A stretch of DNA of 18,280 nucleotides, taken from positions 1 through 18,280 of the forward strand of contig CABUMF010000040.1 in NCBI GenBank assembly GCA_902492655.1. Direction: 5' to 3'. A model generated the notes under the pieces. That model made no database searches. It saw nothing but the letters and a program-made list of their open reading frames with translations, and was not told the origin of the DNA. The first letter of the stretch is position 1. Every line of letters starts with the position of its first letter. A program made the translations under genes and the position numbers. Below are positions 8,379-14,702 of this stretch, piece after piece. This DNA comes from an uncultured Eubacteriales bacterium. GTDB lineage: Bacteria > Bacillota > Clostridia > HGM11514.

Positions 8379-8936
8379 TTGAATACATCGTATGAAATAG
8401 AAATTGCAGGGCATAAAAGAAATCTAACGCTCTTTCCCATAAGCGATAAACTTCAGATTGCGGGTTTTATTATGTTCGGCGATACCGAAATTACAACGGC
8501 TGCTGCTGAGGCTCTTTTGAAAAAGGCGCCTGATTTCGATGTTATTATTACCGCAGAGTCAAAGGGTATTCCTCTCGCCTTTGAAATGTCGAGAATTTCG
8601 GGGATTGATTATGTCGTTGCAAGAAAAGGTCCAAAGCTTTATATGAGCGATATTGTAACAGTTGAGGTGAACTCTATCACAACGGAAGAAAAACAAATCC
8701 TTTGCATAGGCGGTAAGGAAAAGGAACTTTTGCAGGGCAGGAGAGTGTTGATTGTTGATGATGTTATAAGTACGGGGGAATCCTTAAATGCAATCATAAC
8801 GCTTGTGAATGAGTGCGGCGGAAATATCGTAGGAAAGATGGCTGTTCTTGCCGAAGGCGATGCTATCGGAAGGCACGATATTACATATCTTGCACCTCTT
8901 CCTCTTTTCGATAATGAGGGAAATCCCATAGATTAA
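8379..8936 (+). CDS. Phosphoribosyltransferase (adenine/xanthine PRTase-like)
   Basis: This 185-residue protein has the type I phosphoribosyltransferase PRPP-binding loop VLIVDDVISTGESL near residues 122-135, and an upstream IITAESKGIPLAFEMS segment followed by VVARKGPKL, as in adenine and xanthine phosphoribosyltransferases. These enzymes join a purine base to PRPP to form the nucleotide, in the cytoplasm. The N-terminal 40 residues are not typical of Apt, and PurR-like regulators use the same fold, so the base specificity is open. The start is TTG, with AAAGGAAG about 10 bases upstream; no in-frame ATG fits. The gene has its own promoter and terminator and stands alone. Confidence 0.8.
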   Translation: MNTSYEIEIAGHKRNLTLFPISDKLQIAGFIMFGDTEITTAAAEALLKKAPDFDVIITAESKGIPLAFEMSRISGIDYVVARKGPKLYMSDIVTVEVNSITTEEKQILCIGGKEKELLQGRRVLIVDDVISTGESLNAIITLVNECGGNIVGKMAVLAEGDAIGRHDITYLAPLPLFDNEGNPID

Positions 8937-8963
8937 GCTGTTAATATAAGAAATATTTTTCAG

Positions 8964-8998
8964 AAAAAACCGGTAACTCAAATGTCACCGGTTTTTAT
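8964..8998. terminator. Bidirectional intrinsic terminator
   Basis: The hairpin AAAAACCGGT(AAC)-TCAAAT-(GTC)ACCGGTTTTT has a ten-pair main stem, one A/C mismatch and two further pairs. A-rich and T-rich flanks give a U-run in both directions. It lies between the phosphoribosyltransferase gene and the convergent PHP gene and can serve both. Confidence 0.85.
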
Positions 8999-8999
8999 G

Positions 9000-9830
9000 T
9001 TATTCAATTCCTATTGAAACGGGTTTTCGCTTTTCGTAATAAAAGAACTCTTTGAAGCCGAGCTCTTTCATCATCTGTACTGCTTCCTTAATTCCTCCGC
9101 CGACATTTTCGGGCTTATGAGCATCACTTCCGAGTGTTACGAGCCTTCCGCCCATATCGAAATATCTTTTTAATATGTCCCTGTTCGGCATAAACTCGCC
9201 CCAATCGGAGCTCAGCCCGGAAGTGTTTATTTCAATTGCCTTTTGCTTTGAAATTGCGACCTCAAGCACGCTTTCGATTTTATTCATATAATCCTTCGGC
9301 GAAAAATTGTATCTTTTTGCAAGACCGTTAATGTACCTGAAAGGAAACGAAATGTGCGCAAGGCAGTCATAATCGAGGTTTTTTGCCGAAAACAAAAGAT
9401 TATCGTAATACTTATCCAAAAATTCGCGTAATACGGCGTCGTCCGCATTTTTGAAAAATTGAAAATTCCCTTGTTTGAATTCCTCTGTTATGCTGTGCAT
9501 TGTTTCGTAAACATGGCACGAACATAGCAGAAAATCAAAATCCTCGGATTTTGCCGCAGCCCGTGAAAGCTCGGGCTTATTAAATCCGTCGCCAATCTCC
9601 GCACCGCACAGCACCTTTATTTCAAACTGTCCCTTTGTGCTCTTAACCGATTCTTTTATATGCGATATTTCAGACACATTTTCAATTTTGTGAATGTCGC
9701 AATGGTCGGTAATTGTTATGCCGCATATTCCGTTTTTCTTTGCGTTTTCACAAATATCCGAAAGCTTTGCCGTGCTGTCGTGTGAAAACTCGGAATGAAT
9801 GTGGCAGTCGAAAAGTTTTGTCATAATCAT
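9000..9830 (-). CDS. PHP-domain phosphoesterase (histidinol-phosphatase-like)
   Basis: This 276-residue PHP metal-dependent phosphoesterase shows its metal-binding motifs in order: DCHIHSEFSHDS near the N-terminus, TITDHCD, CGAEIGD, CSCHV, LAHISFP and GSDAHKPENVG near the C-terminus. Length and motifs are like the HisJ-type histidinol phosphatases, but no histidine biosynthesis genes are nearby, and other small phosphate esters are possible substrates. The ATG overlaps the stop of the SGNH gene (ATGA). A second in-frame ATG two codons later has better spacing from the GGTGGG that precedes it and may be the true start. It is co-transcribed with the SGNH hydrolase and ends at the shared terminator. 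Confidence 0.85.
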   Translation of the reverse strand: MIMTKLFDCHIHSEFSHDSTAKLSDICENAKKNGICGITITDHCDIHKIENVSEISHIKESVKSTKGQFEIKVLCGAEIGDGFNKPELSRAAAKSEDFDFLLCSCHVYETMHSITEEFKQGNFQFFKNADDAVLREFLDKYYDNLLFSAKNLDYDCLAHISFPFRYINGLAKRYNFSPKDYMNKIESVLEVAISKQKAIEINTSGLSSDWGEFMPNRDILKRYFDMGGRLVTLGSDAHKPENVGGGIKEAVQMMKELGFKEFFYYEKRKPVSIGIE

Positions 9831-10870
9831 CCCACCAAAAATCCGCCTATTCTTATGTATGTTCCCTCGGAATCGGGTTCTTTATGCTCCGAAATTGTAA
9901 TTTTTATCGAGTGCTTCCCGTAATCGAGAGTGTCACACAGAATTTTGCTGTTATCACGATTGAATTCACGGCAATACCTGTCCCATGTGTGCCAAACCTC
10001 GGGAGTGTTGCCGTCTATTGAATATTCAAAGCTTCCCGAATCCTTTTCCATTGTGAAGTAAAGTCCTATCACAGAGCCGCAAAACTCAAATTCCAGGGTT
10101 GTTCCGGGAACATTTGAGTAAATGTAATTCGGAAGCTTTTTGTACATTTTGTTTACCGAAAGCTTCCAGTCGGCGTTTGCATATTTGTTTGCAAGAACAA
10201 TTTTTGCATCGCTCAAATCCTTTGCCGTAACGGGATTTTCGGGCATATCAATATCAAACTCTATTTCAAAAAGCTCCTTCATTATACGCTTTGTGTAGAG
10301 GTCATATCCCAAATCGTTCGGATGAACCGTATCTATCGTGTAGGCTTTTATGTCATTGCCTGTTTTCAGCATTTCCTCATAAATAGCAAGACCGATATTG
10401 ATTGAAGGAATGCCGTATTTTTTCGCAAGTGACTCTTGCTTTGCAACCGCCATCGGGAGCTTACCCTTTGAATAGCCCTCCTCTATGGTTGCGGCGGTAA
10501 GTGTGTATATAAACACAATAGGTATGCTTTTGTCCCTTTTCAGAATTTTGCGAACTATACCTTCCATGTATAAATCGGTGTTTTCAAGACGGGAGTCGTT
10601 GACCGCAAATTCAACGAATACAAAATCCGGATTGTATTTCATCAGATCCTCATCCATTCTGAAAACTCCGAGGTCGGAGCCGGTGCCGCCTATTGCCGCA
10701 TCAATGCCTTCAAAATTTATATCCGGATATTTTTCGCCAAGCTCTTTTGTCACACGGCATCTCCAGCATTTATCGGGATTGCTTGCGCCGGAGCCGGCTG
10801 TTATCGAACCGCCGAGATACCCGATTTTAACATTCTTTTTTCCTTTTATGAATTGTGCGAATGTGTACAT
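9827..10870 (-). CDS. SGNH/GDSL-type hydrolase (esterase) with C-terminal beta domain
   Basis: The first 210 residues form an SGNH hydrolase: nucleophile block GYLGGSITAGSG near the N-terminus, FVEFAVND as block III, and DTVHPNDLGYD giving the catalytic Asp/His pair. The GGSIT form of block I is common among esterases that deacylate carbohydrates. The remaining 130 residues look like a beta-sandwich (EFEFCGSVIGLYF, SIDGNTPEVWHTW, GKHSIKITISEH) of the kind that accompanies carbohydrate esterases. There is no signal peptide, so it acts in the cytoplasm. I chose the ATG preceded by GAGGTGAG with 6 bases of spacing; a start ten codons further upstream would lie on the -10 box. The product is 347 residues, translationally coupled to the PHP gene. 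Confidence 0.85.
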   Translation of the reverse strand: MYTFAQFIKGKKNVKIGYLGGSITAGSGASNPDKCWRCRVTKELGEKYPDINFEGIDAAIGGTGSDLGVFRMDEDLMKYNPDFVFVEFAVNDSRLENTDLYMEGIVRKILKRDKSIPIVFIYTLTAATIEEGYSKGKLPMAVAKQESLAKKYGIPSINIGLAIYEEMLKTGNDIKAYTIDTVHPNDLGYDLYTKRIMKELFEIEFDIDMPENPVTAKDLSDAKIVLANKYANADWKLSVNKMYKKLPNYIYSNVPGTTLEFEFCGSVIGLYFTMEKDSGSFEYSIDGNTPEVWHTWDRYCREFNRDNSKILCDTLDYGKHSIKITISEHKEPDSEGTYIRIGGFLVG

Positions 10871-10890
10871 AAATCTCTCACCTCGTCTAA

Positions 10891-10919
10891 AGTATATCAT
10901 TTTTATATTATATTTTCAA
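10891..10919 (-). promoter_or_regulatory. Sigma-A promoter for the SGNH-PHP operon
   Basis: On the minus strand: -35 TTGAAA, 17-bp spacer, TGA extension, -10 TATACT. It lies about 20 bases before the SGNH start codon and is back to back with the HD-gene promoter, with 7 bp between the two -35 boxes. Confidence 0.8.
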
Positions 10920-10926
10920 GTAAATG

Positions 10927-10955
10927 TTGATTATTTTTTAAAAAACTGTTATAAT
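10927..10955 (+). promoter_or_regulatory. Sigma-A promoter for the HD-domain gene
   Basis: -35 TTGATT, 17-bp spacer, TGT extension and a perfect -10 TATAAT. The start codon follows within about 22 bases, so the leader is very short. Confidence 0.85.
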
Positions 10956-10977
10956 GTTTCAAAAGGGAGATGATAAC

Positions 10978-11547
10978 ATGACAGCAAAAGAAAAATTTAT
11001 CGAGATTTATTCAAACTACATAAAACGCGACGGCGCCGATAAGCTTATGGAATACCTTCTTTCAAGCGACTTTTTCAGAGCGCCGGCAAGTACGAGATTT
11101 CACGGCAACTACGAAGGCGGACTTGTGGAACATTCCGTAAATGTGTACGAGTGTCTCCGTGAGTATCTTTCAAGACCGAGGGTGAAGGAGCTTTACGGGC
11201 TTAATTTTTCCGAAGAAACAATAGCTATTGTTTCGCTTCTCCATGATGTTTGCAAAATCGGCGTATATAAGCCCGGCACAAGAAATGTCAAGGATGAGTT
11301 CGGAAAGTGGCAGTCTGTTCCGAGCTATACATTTGAAGATACCCTTCCCTACGGGCACGGAGAGAAGTCCGTTTATATAATTTCGGGATATATGCGTCTT
11401 ACTCGGGATGAGGCGTTTGCAATAAGGTATCATATGGGATTTTCAGGCAGCGAAGATCCAAGCATCGTCGGGAAAGCCCTCGAAATGTATCCTCTTGCAT
11501 TTGCGACTTCCGTTGCCGATATGGAAGCAACATATTTTTTGGAGTGA
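10978..11547 (+). CDS. HD-domain phosphohydrolase-like protein
   Basis: This 189-residue protein has the HD-superfamily metal motifs: FHGNYEGGLVEHS (His52), then SLLHDVCKIG with the defining His89-Asp90 pair, then PYGHGEKS and RYHMG further on. HD proteins hydrolyse phosphate esters of nucleotides or nucleic acids; similar short proteins occur alone in Clostridia and in phages, and the HD part of YhaM-type nucleases looks alike. The substrate cannot be assigned. I chose the ATG with GGGAG 8 bases upstream; a start at 10954 would overlap the -10 box. It stands as a single gene, and I see only a weak candidate hairpin (ATTGC/GCAAT) in the 61 bp before the convergent neighbour. Confidence 0.8.
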   Translation: MTAKEKFIEIYSNYIKRDGADKLMEYLLSSDFFRAPASTRFHGNYEGGLVEHSVNVYECLREYLSRPRVKELYGLNFSEETIAIVSLLHDVCKIGVYKPGTRNVKDEFGKWQSVPSYTFEDTLPYGHGEKSVYIISGYMRLTRDEAFAIRYHMGFSGSEDPSIVGKALEMYPLAFATSVADMEATYFLE

Positions 11548-11608
11548 TTGCCCAAAATAAGGTGACCGCAATTTTACAAAGATTATATTTACTGCTGCCG
11601 ATTTATGC

Positions 11609-12484
11609 TTAATTCCACTTTCCGAGTATAATTTCGGGCTTTGATATATCGTTTTTCATATCAAGCGAAGTAGGGAAAAACCTTGTATTTTCGGAAAATT
11701 CATAATCCGAACGGCGAAGATATGTTATTTCAAGTGCATCAGGGAGCATTGCATCACCGAAGAAGCAAACATCCGAGCAGTTGTTTGCGTGAATATGAAC
11801 TGCAGAATGAGTTTCGGAGAGCTTTTTAAGACAGCTTATTATCCTTTCATCGGGTGCTTTGCAAAGTCCGTGAAGCTCCAGTACAATCTGGGAAAACTTT
11901 GAAAGGAATTTTGTGCTTTCGATAACCTCCCATTCGCTGCCTTCAATATCCATTTTAAGAAGCATATTGTTATCGTTTTCATGACCGTTTTCGATTATCA
12001 AATCGTCAAGTGCCTTGAAAACACCTTCGCTTTTTCCGCCTATTCCGTATTTGAAAAAGTGAAAATGAGCATCCGTTTCAGGTAGTGAATTTATTGTGTG
12101 GTCATACATATACACCTCTATGCCTCGCTTTGCCATGTCCTTATCCCACGAAACATCGTCGCAAATGCCGAGGCTGTATGCGGTTTTAACCTGCCTAAAT
12201 GAATCTGCCATCACATATCCGCCGTCGTTATTCTTGCCGGTGCGGATAAAATCAACATTTGCATCATGCACCGCCGTTTCTGCCTTGACTGCTTTCATAT
12301 AATCGTAAAAATATCCGCCTTTTTCAAAATCCTTCTGAAGAATATCCATGTAAGTCTTTCTTTGAAGGTTTTCAACGGATTTTACGGCGTTTTCAATATT
12401 GTTTAGCCTTATATACAATGATTCAAATTTTTCGTTATATTGCTTTATTATGGGGAGCTTTTTTATAAATGATTTAATTCCCAT
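11609..12484 (-). CDS. FkbM-like SAM-dependent methyltransferase
   Basis: This 291-residue protein begins with about 60 residues of amphipathic, possibly coiled-coil helix. A methyltransferase domain follows: RTGKNNDGGYVMAD, then the SAM-site glycine segment YSLGICDDVSWDKDMAKRG, then EVYMYDHT with an acidic residue at the end of strand 2, and the FkbM hallmark LLKMDIEGSEWEVI in the middle of the domain. Members methylate sugars, polyketides or other small molecules; here the acceptor is unknown, though sugar O-methylation fits many relatives. The ATG has AGGAG 8 bases upstream. It is a single gene with its own promoter. Confidence 0.8.
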   Translation of the reverse strand: MGIKSFIKKLPIIKQYNEKFESLYIRLNNIENAVKSVENLQRKTYMDILQKDFEKGGYFYDYMKAVKAETAVHDANVDFIRTGKNNDGGYVMADSFRQVKTAYSLGICDDVSWDKDMAKRGIEVYMYDHTINSLPETDAHFHFFKYGIGGKSEGVFKALDDLIIENGHENDNNMLLKMDIEGSEWEVIESTKFLSKFSQIVLELHGLCKAPDERIISCLKKLSETHSAVHIHANNCSDVCFFGDAMLPDALEITYLRRSDYEFSENTRFFPTSLDMKNDISKPEIILGKWN

Positions 12485-12511
12485 TGCTTTTTCTCCTATG
12501 TTTTTTATATA

Positions 12512-12540
12512 ATTATACTATGATGCCTTCAATAAATCAA
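12512..12540 (-). promoter_or_regulatory. Sigma-A promoter for the FkbM-like gene
   Basis: On the minus strand: -35 TTGATT, 17-bp spacer, -10 TATAAT, placed 27 bases before the start codon. It has the same two hexamers and spacing as the divergent tRNA promoter. Confidence 0.85.
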
Positions 12541-12590
12541 CCCCAATATGACTTAAGAATAAAATTTTTGAAAAATATTCGAAAAAACAG

Positions 12591-12619
12591 TTGATTTTTT
12601 TGAAAAAGTGTAGTATAAT
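12591..12619 (+). promoter_or_regulatory. Promoter of the tRNA-Leu gene
   Basis: -35 TTGATT, 17-bp spacer, -10 TATAAT. Transcription would start about 7 bases before the mature tRNA 5' end. Confidence 0.85.
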
Positions 12620-12632
12620 ATAAAATGCATTT

Positions 12633-12716
12633 GCCGGTGTGATGGAATTGGCAGACGTAGTGGACTCAAAATCCACCGCCAGCGATGGCGTGCCGGTTCG
12701 AGTCCGGCCACCGGCA
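12633..12716 (+). tRNA. tRNA-Leu (anticodon CAA)
   Basis: A full cloverleaf can be folded. The acceptor arms are GCCGGTG and CACCGGC with discriminator A. The anticodon stem GTGGA/TCCAC encloses the loop CTCAAAA, giving anticodon CAA, which reads UUG. There is a short class II variable arm (GCCAGCGATGGC region), and the T arm is GCCGG-TTCGAGT-CCGGC. The CCA tail is not encoded, since CTC follows the discriminator, so a CCA-adding enzyme is needed. The 84-nt length fits leucine tRNAs. Confidence 0.95.
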
Positions 12717-12720
12717 CTCT

Positions 12721-12750
12721 CCGAAATCCTTAAAGGATTTCGGTTTTTTT
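12721..12750 (+). terminator. Intrinsic terminator after tRNA-Leu
   Basis: Perfect nine-pair stem CCGAAATCC/GGATTTCGG around a TTAAA loop, followed by seven T residues. It insulates the tRNA from the ATP synthase operon. Confidence 0.93.
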
Positions 12751-12805
12751 GTGCCTTTATGCATGAATTTTGCATATATATCAATTTTATATAATCTTTA
12801 TATAA

Positions 12806-12840
12806 ATAATACATTTTACACATAGCAAAAAATGTATTAT
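12806..12840. repeat. Perfect 12-bp inverted repeat over the atp promoter
   Basis: The arms ATAATACATTTT and AAAATGTATTAT are exact reverse complements separated by 11 bases. The left arm covers part of the -35 box and the right arm reaches into the -10 box. The centre-to-centre distance of 23 bp is about two helical turns, as expected for a dimeric DNA-binding protein. It could be a regulator site; no regulator is encoded nearby. Confidence 0.7.
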
Positions 12841-12843
12841 AAT
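12815..12843 (+). promoter_or_regulatory. Sigma-A promoter of the ATP synthase operon
   Basis: -35 TTTACA, 17-bp spacer, -10 TATAAT, with very AT-rich DNA upstream (two TTATATAA copies) that could act as an UP element. It lies 40 bases before the atpB start. Confidence 0.8.
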
Positions 12844-12883
12844 ATATCTGGTTTGATATTATACTGTTGAGAGGAGAATGCTT

Positions 12884-13711
12884 ATGGACAAGAAAAAGCG
12901 TACTGTCAGAGTGGCTTTATGGTGCGGTCTGATTGCTGCGTTTTTGGTTCTTTCAATATTATTTAAAGGCAACGGAGGGCATGAGTCGCTCAAGACTGCA
13001 ATGCGTGATGCTGTTCTGCACGAAAAAAACAGAATCGGATTTTTCGGGTTGGGAGATGTTGCGCCGGCATCCGTATCTGCTATTACAGTTACGGGGATTC
13101 TTCTGCTTTTTGCGGCGATTGTCAGAATTTTTGTCATTCCGAGGTTTAAGATTGTTCCCGGCAAGCTTCAGCTACTTCTCGAAGAGCTTGTAGGCTTTTT
13201 CGATAAGCTTGCCAAAACAAACAGCCCTCACAGAAATTCGTTTCTCGGTATGTATATTTTCGGTGCCGGGGTATATATCTTTTTCGGAACGATTTTCGAG
13301 CTTTTCGGAATTCAGGCTATTACAACCGAAGGAAATGCGATTGCGCTTCCGGCTCCGCTGTCGGACATCAATGCCGCAATAGCAATGGGGTGTTTGTCTT
13401 ACCTTATCATAATGTCGGGCGGAATTGCAGGTAACAGGATTAAGGGAATAGGCTATACGCTGAAGGACTTTTCGCTCCCGATTTCGATGAGCTTTCGTCT
13501 TTTCGGCGCACTTCTGAGCGGTCTGTTGGTTACCGAATTGGTTTACTATAACATCAGGCTGAGCTTTGTTCTGCCTGTGCTCGTGGGTGTGCTGTTCACA
13601 CTGCTTCACGCACTTATTCAGACATATGTTCTGACAATGCTTACGGCGCTTTTCTACGGAGAGGTGTCTGAACCAAAATCCAAAAAATCAAAAAAACAGG
13701 CTGTTGCCTGA
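12884..13711 (+). CDS. atpB: ATP synthase F0 subunit a
   Basis: Subunit a forms the ion half-channels beside the c-ring in the membrane. This 275-residue protein has several hydrophobic helices. The essential arginine (Arg205) lies in SMSFRLFGALLSG, and the last-helix segment ALIQTYVLTMLTALFY matches the family's Q-x-YVF-TML pattern. The family segment before helix 3 is seen as APLSDINAAIAMG. Length is slightly above the usual 240-270, with a basic C-terminal tail (KSKKSKK). Of two near ATGs I chose the second, because GAGGAG lies 7 bases before it; the first would touch the ribosome-binding site. It is the first gene of the operon. No atpI-like gene precedes it; the neighbour is tRNA-Leu. 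Confidence 0.95.
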   Translation: MDKKKRTVRVALWCGLIAAFLVLSILFKGNGGHESLKTAMRDAVLHEKNRIGFFGLGDVAPASVSAITVTGILLLFAAIVRIFVIPRFKIVPGKLQLLLEELVGFFDKLAKTNSPHRNSFLGMYIFGAGVYIFFGTIFELFGIQAITTEGNAIALPAPLSDINAAIAMGCLSYLIIMSGGIAGNRIKGIGYTLKDFSLPISMSFRLFGALLSGLLVTELVYYNIRLSFVLPVLVGVLFTLLHALIQTYVLTMLTALFYGEVSEPKSKKSKKQAVA

Positions 13712-13768
13712 AAGGGTGCAATCAATCCGTGCAAGATTTGTTTTCGGACAAAAGCCCTATGTAAACAA

Positions 13769-13829
13769 TCTCTTATCATTCCTTGCCCCGTTGATAAGAG
13801 AATCTAAATTACTTTAAGCCGAACGGGGC
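13769..13829 (+). other. Possible RNA pseudoknot in the atpE leader
   Basis: In the 139-bp atpB-atpE gap, TCTCTTATCA (13769-13778) and TGATAAGAGA (13792-13801) form a perfect ten-pair stem with a 13-base loop. The loop sequence GCCCCGT (13785-13791) is exactly complementary to ACGGGGC (13823-13829), which lies 8 bases before the atpE ribosome-binding site. An H-type pseudoknot, or two alternative hairpins, could form. No U-run follows, so it is not an intrinsic terminator. Confidence 0.5.
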
Positions 13830-13850
13830 GGCGGAATGGAGATTATCAAT

Positions 13851-14195
13851 ATGAAAATCAAAAGATCATCTGCAAAAAGGTTTTGTGCAATTATTCTTAC
13901 GGTTGTGTTGGTTTTTGCACTTTCGGTATCTGCTTTTGCCGCATCTGAGGGTGATGCCTCCGGCGATTCATCCATCGGAAGCAAAGCCATTGCGGCTGCG
14001 GTATGCGTAGGACTTGCGGCAATGGGCGGTGCGCTCGGTATGGGTATTGCCATTGCAAAGTCAAACGAAAGCATTGCAAGGCAGCCCGAAGCCGAAGGTA
14101 AAATCCGTACATCCATGATGCTCGGTCTTGTATTTATTGAAACTGCTATTATTTATGCCCTCGTTGTGGCAATTTTGGTAATATTCGTACTCTGA
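13851..14195 (+). CDS. atpE: ATP synthase F0 subunit c with N-terminal signal peptide
   Basis: Subunit c forms the rotor ring. The hairpin is clear: helix 1 ends in GGALGMGIAIAKSNESIA, the polar loop is RQPEAEGK, and helix 2 holds the ion-binding Glu97 in LGLVFIETAIIYALVV. Unusually, a 30-residue signal peptide precedes it: basic MKIKRSSAKR, a hydrophobic core, and a SAFA cleavage site, giving 114 residues instead of the usual 70-90. Cleavage would leave the N-terminus outside, which agrees with c topology. Compared with the Na+-binding Ilyobacter c subunit, the ligand glutamine is Met64 and the serine after the glutamate is Thr98, so proton coupling is more likely. I chose the ATG 9 bases after GGAG; an ATG five codons upstream lacks a ribosome-binding site. 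Confidence 0.93.
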   Translation: MKIKRSSAKRFCAIILTVVLVFALSVSAFAASEGDASGDSSIGSKAIAAAVCVGLAAMGGALGMGIAIAKSNESIARQPEAEGKIRTSMMLGLVFIETAIIYALVVAILVIFVL

Positions 14196-14220
14196 TTTAT
14201 CGGAAAGGCAGGTGTAAACC

Positions 14221-14697
14221 ATGAATTTACCCTTGAACATTGACTGGAGACAGATTCTTTTGCATCTGTTTAATTTTATAATTCTTGCAGGAGGTTTATA
14301 TTTTCTTTTATATAAGCCTGTAAAGGCATTTATGAAGAAGCGAGAGGATTATTACGCAGAAATGGACGCTTCTGCCAAAAAGGCTCTTTCCGATGCTGAG
14401 GAAGAAAAGAAAAAGTATGTTGACCAGCTAAGCGGAGTAAAAAAGGAAATCAGCGATATGAAGGCAGCTGCAGTTCGTGATGCGGATATGCTTGCAAAGG
14501 ATAAAATTGCCGCCGCCGAAAAGGAAAAAGACAGAATTATTTCCGAAGCGGTAGCTGCCGCAGAGGCTCAGAAGGATAAAATCCTGCTTGAAGCAACCTC
14601 TGAAATCGAAGGAATTGTTTCGGCGGCAATAGACAAAACAATCAAAAAATCTGGAAACTCGGTTGATGACTTTTTGGAAGCTGTTCGGAAGGAGTGA
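14221..14697 (+). CDS. atpF: ATP synthase F0 subunit b
   Basis: The peripheral-stalk subunit b anchors F1 to the membrane. This 158-residue protein has one N-terminal membrane helix (QILLHLFNFIILAGGLYFLL) followed by the family segment YKPVKAFMKKRED. A long alanine-, lysine- and glutamate-rich helix suited to a coiled-coil dimer runs to near the C-terminus. Length is normal and nothing suggests fusion to a delta domain, as found in mycobacteria. The ATG follows GCAGGTG. The stop lies 5 bases before the next start, so no separate delta gene fits in its usual place. Confidence 0.95.
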   Translation: MNLPLNIDWRQILLHLFNFIILAGGLYFLLYKPVKAFMKKREDYYAEMDASAKKALSDAEEEKKKYVDQLSGVKKEISDMKAAAVRDADMLAKDKIAAAEKEKDRIISEAVAAAEAQKDKILLEATSEIEGIVSAAIDKTIKKSGNSVDDFLEAVRKE

Positions 14698-14702
14698 TTT
14701 AA

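Noticed and set aside
11548..11608. Terminator between the HD and FkbM-like genes
   Set aside because: Only a five-pair ATTGC/GCAAT stem with a long loop and four T residues; too weak to call.
12758..12776. Small inverted repeat TATGCA/TGCATA
   Set aside because: Six-base arms in AT-rich DNA are expected by chance and it does not touch a promoter.
12518..12823. Minus-strand open frame of 101 codons across tRNA-Leu
   Set aside because: It is the well-known false protein produced by translating the complement of a tRNA-Leu gene (GRTRTGTPS-type segment).
13738..13766. Possible internal promoter before atpE (TTGTTT with TATGTA or GTAAAC)
   Set aside because: Spacing is either 15 bp or the -10 is far from consensus.
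13769..13801. Intrinsic terminator between atpB and atpE
   Set aside because: The stem is good but no U-run follows, and the genes belong to one complex.
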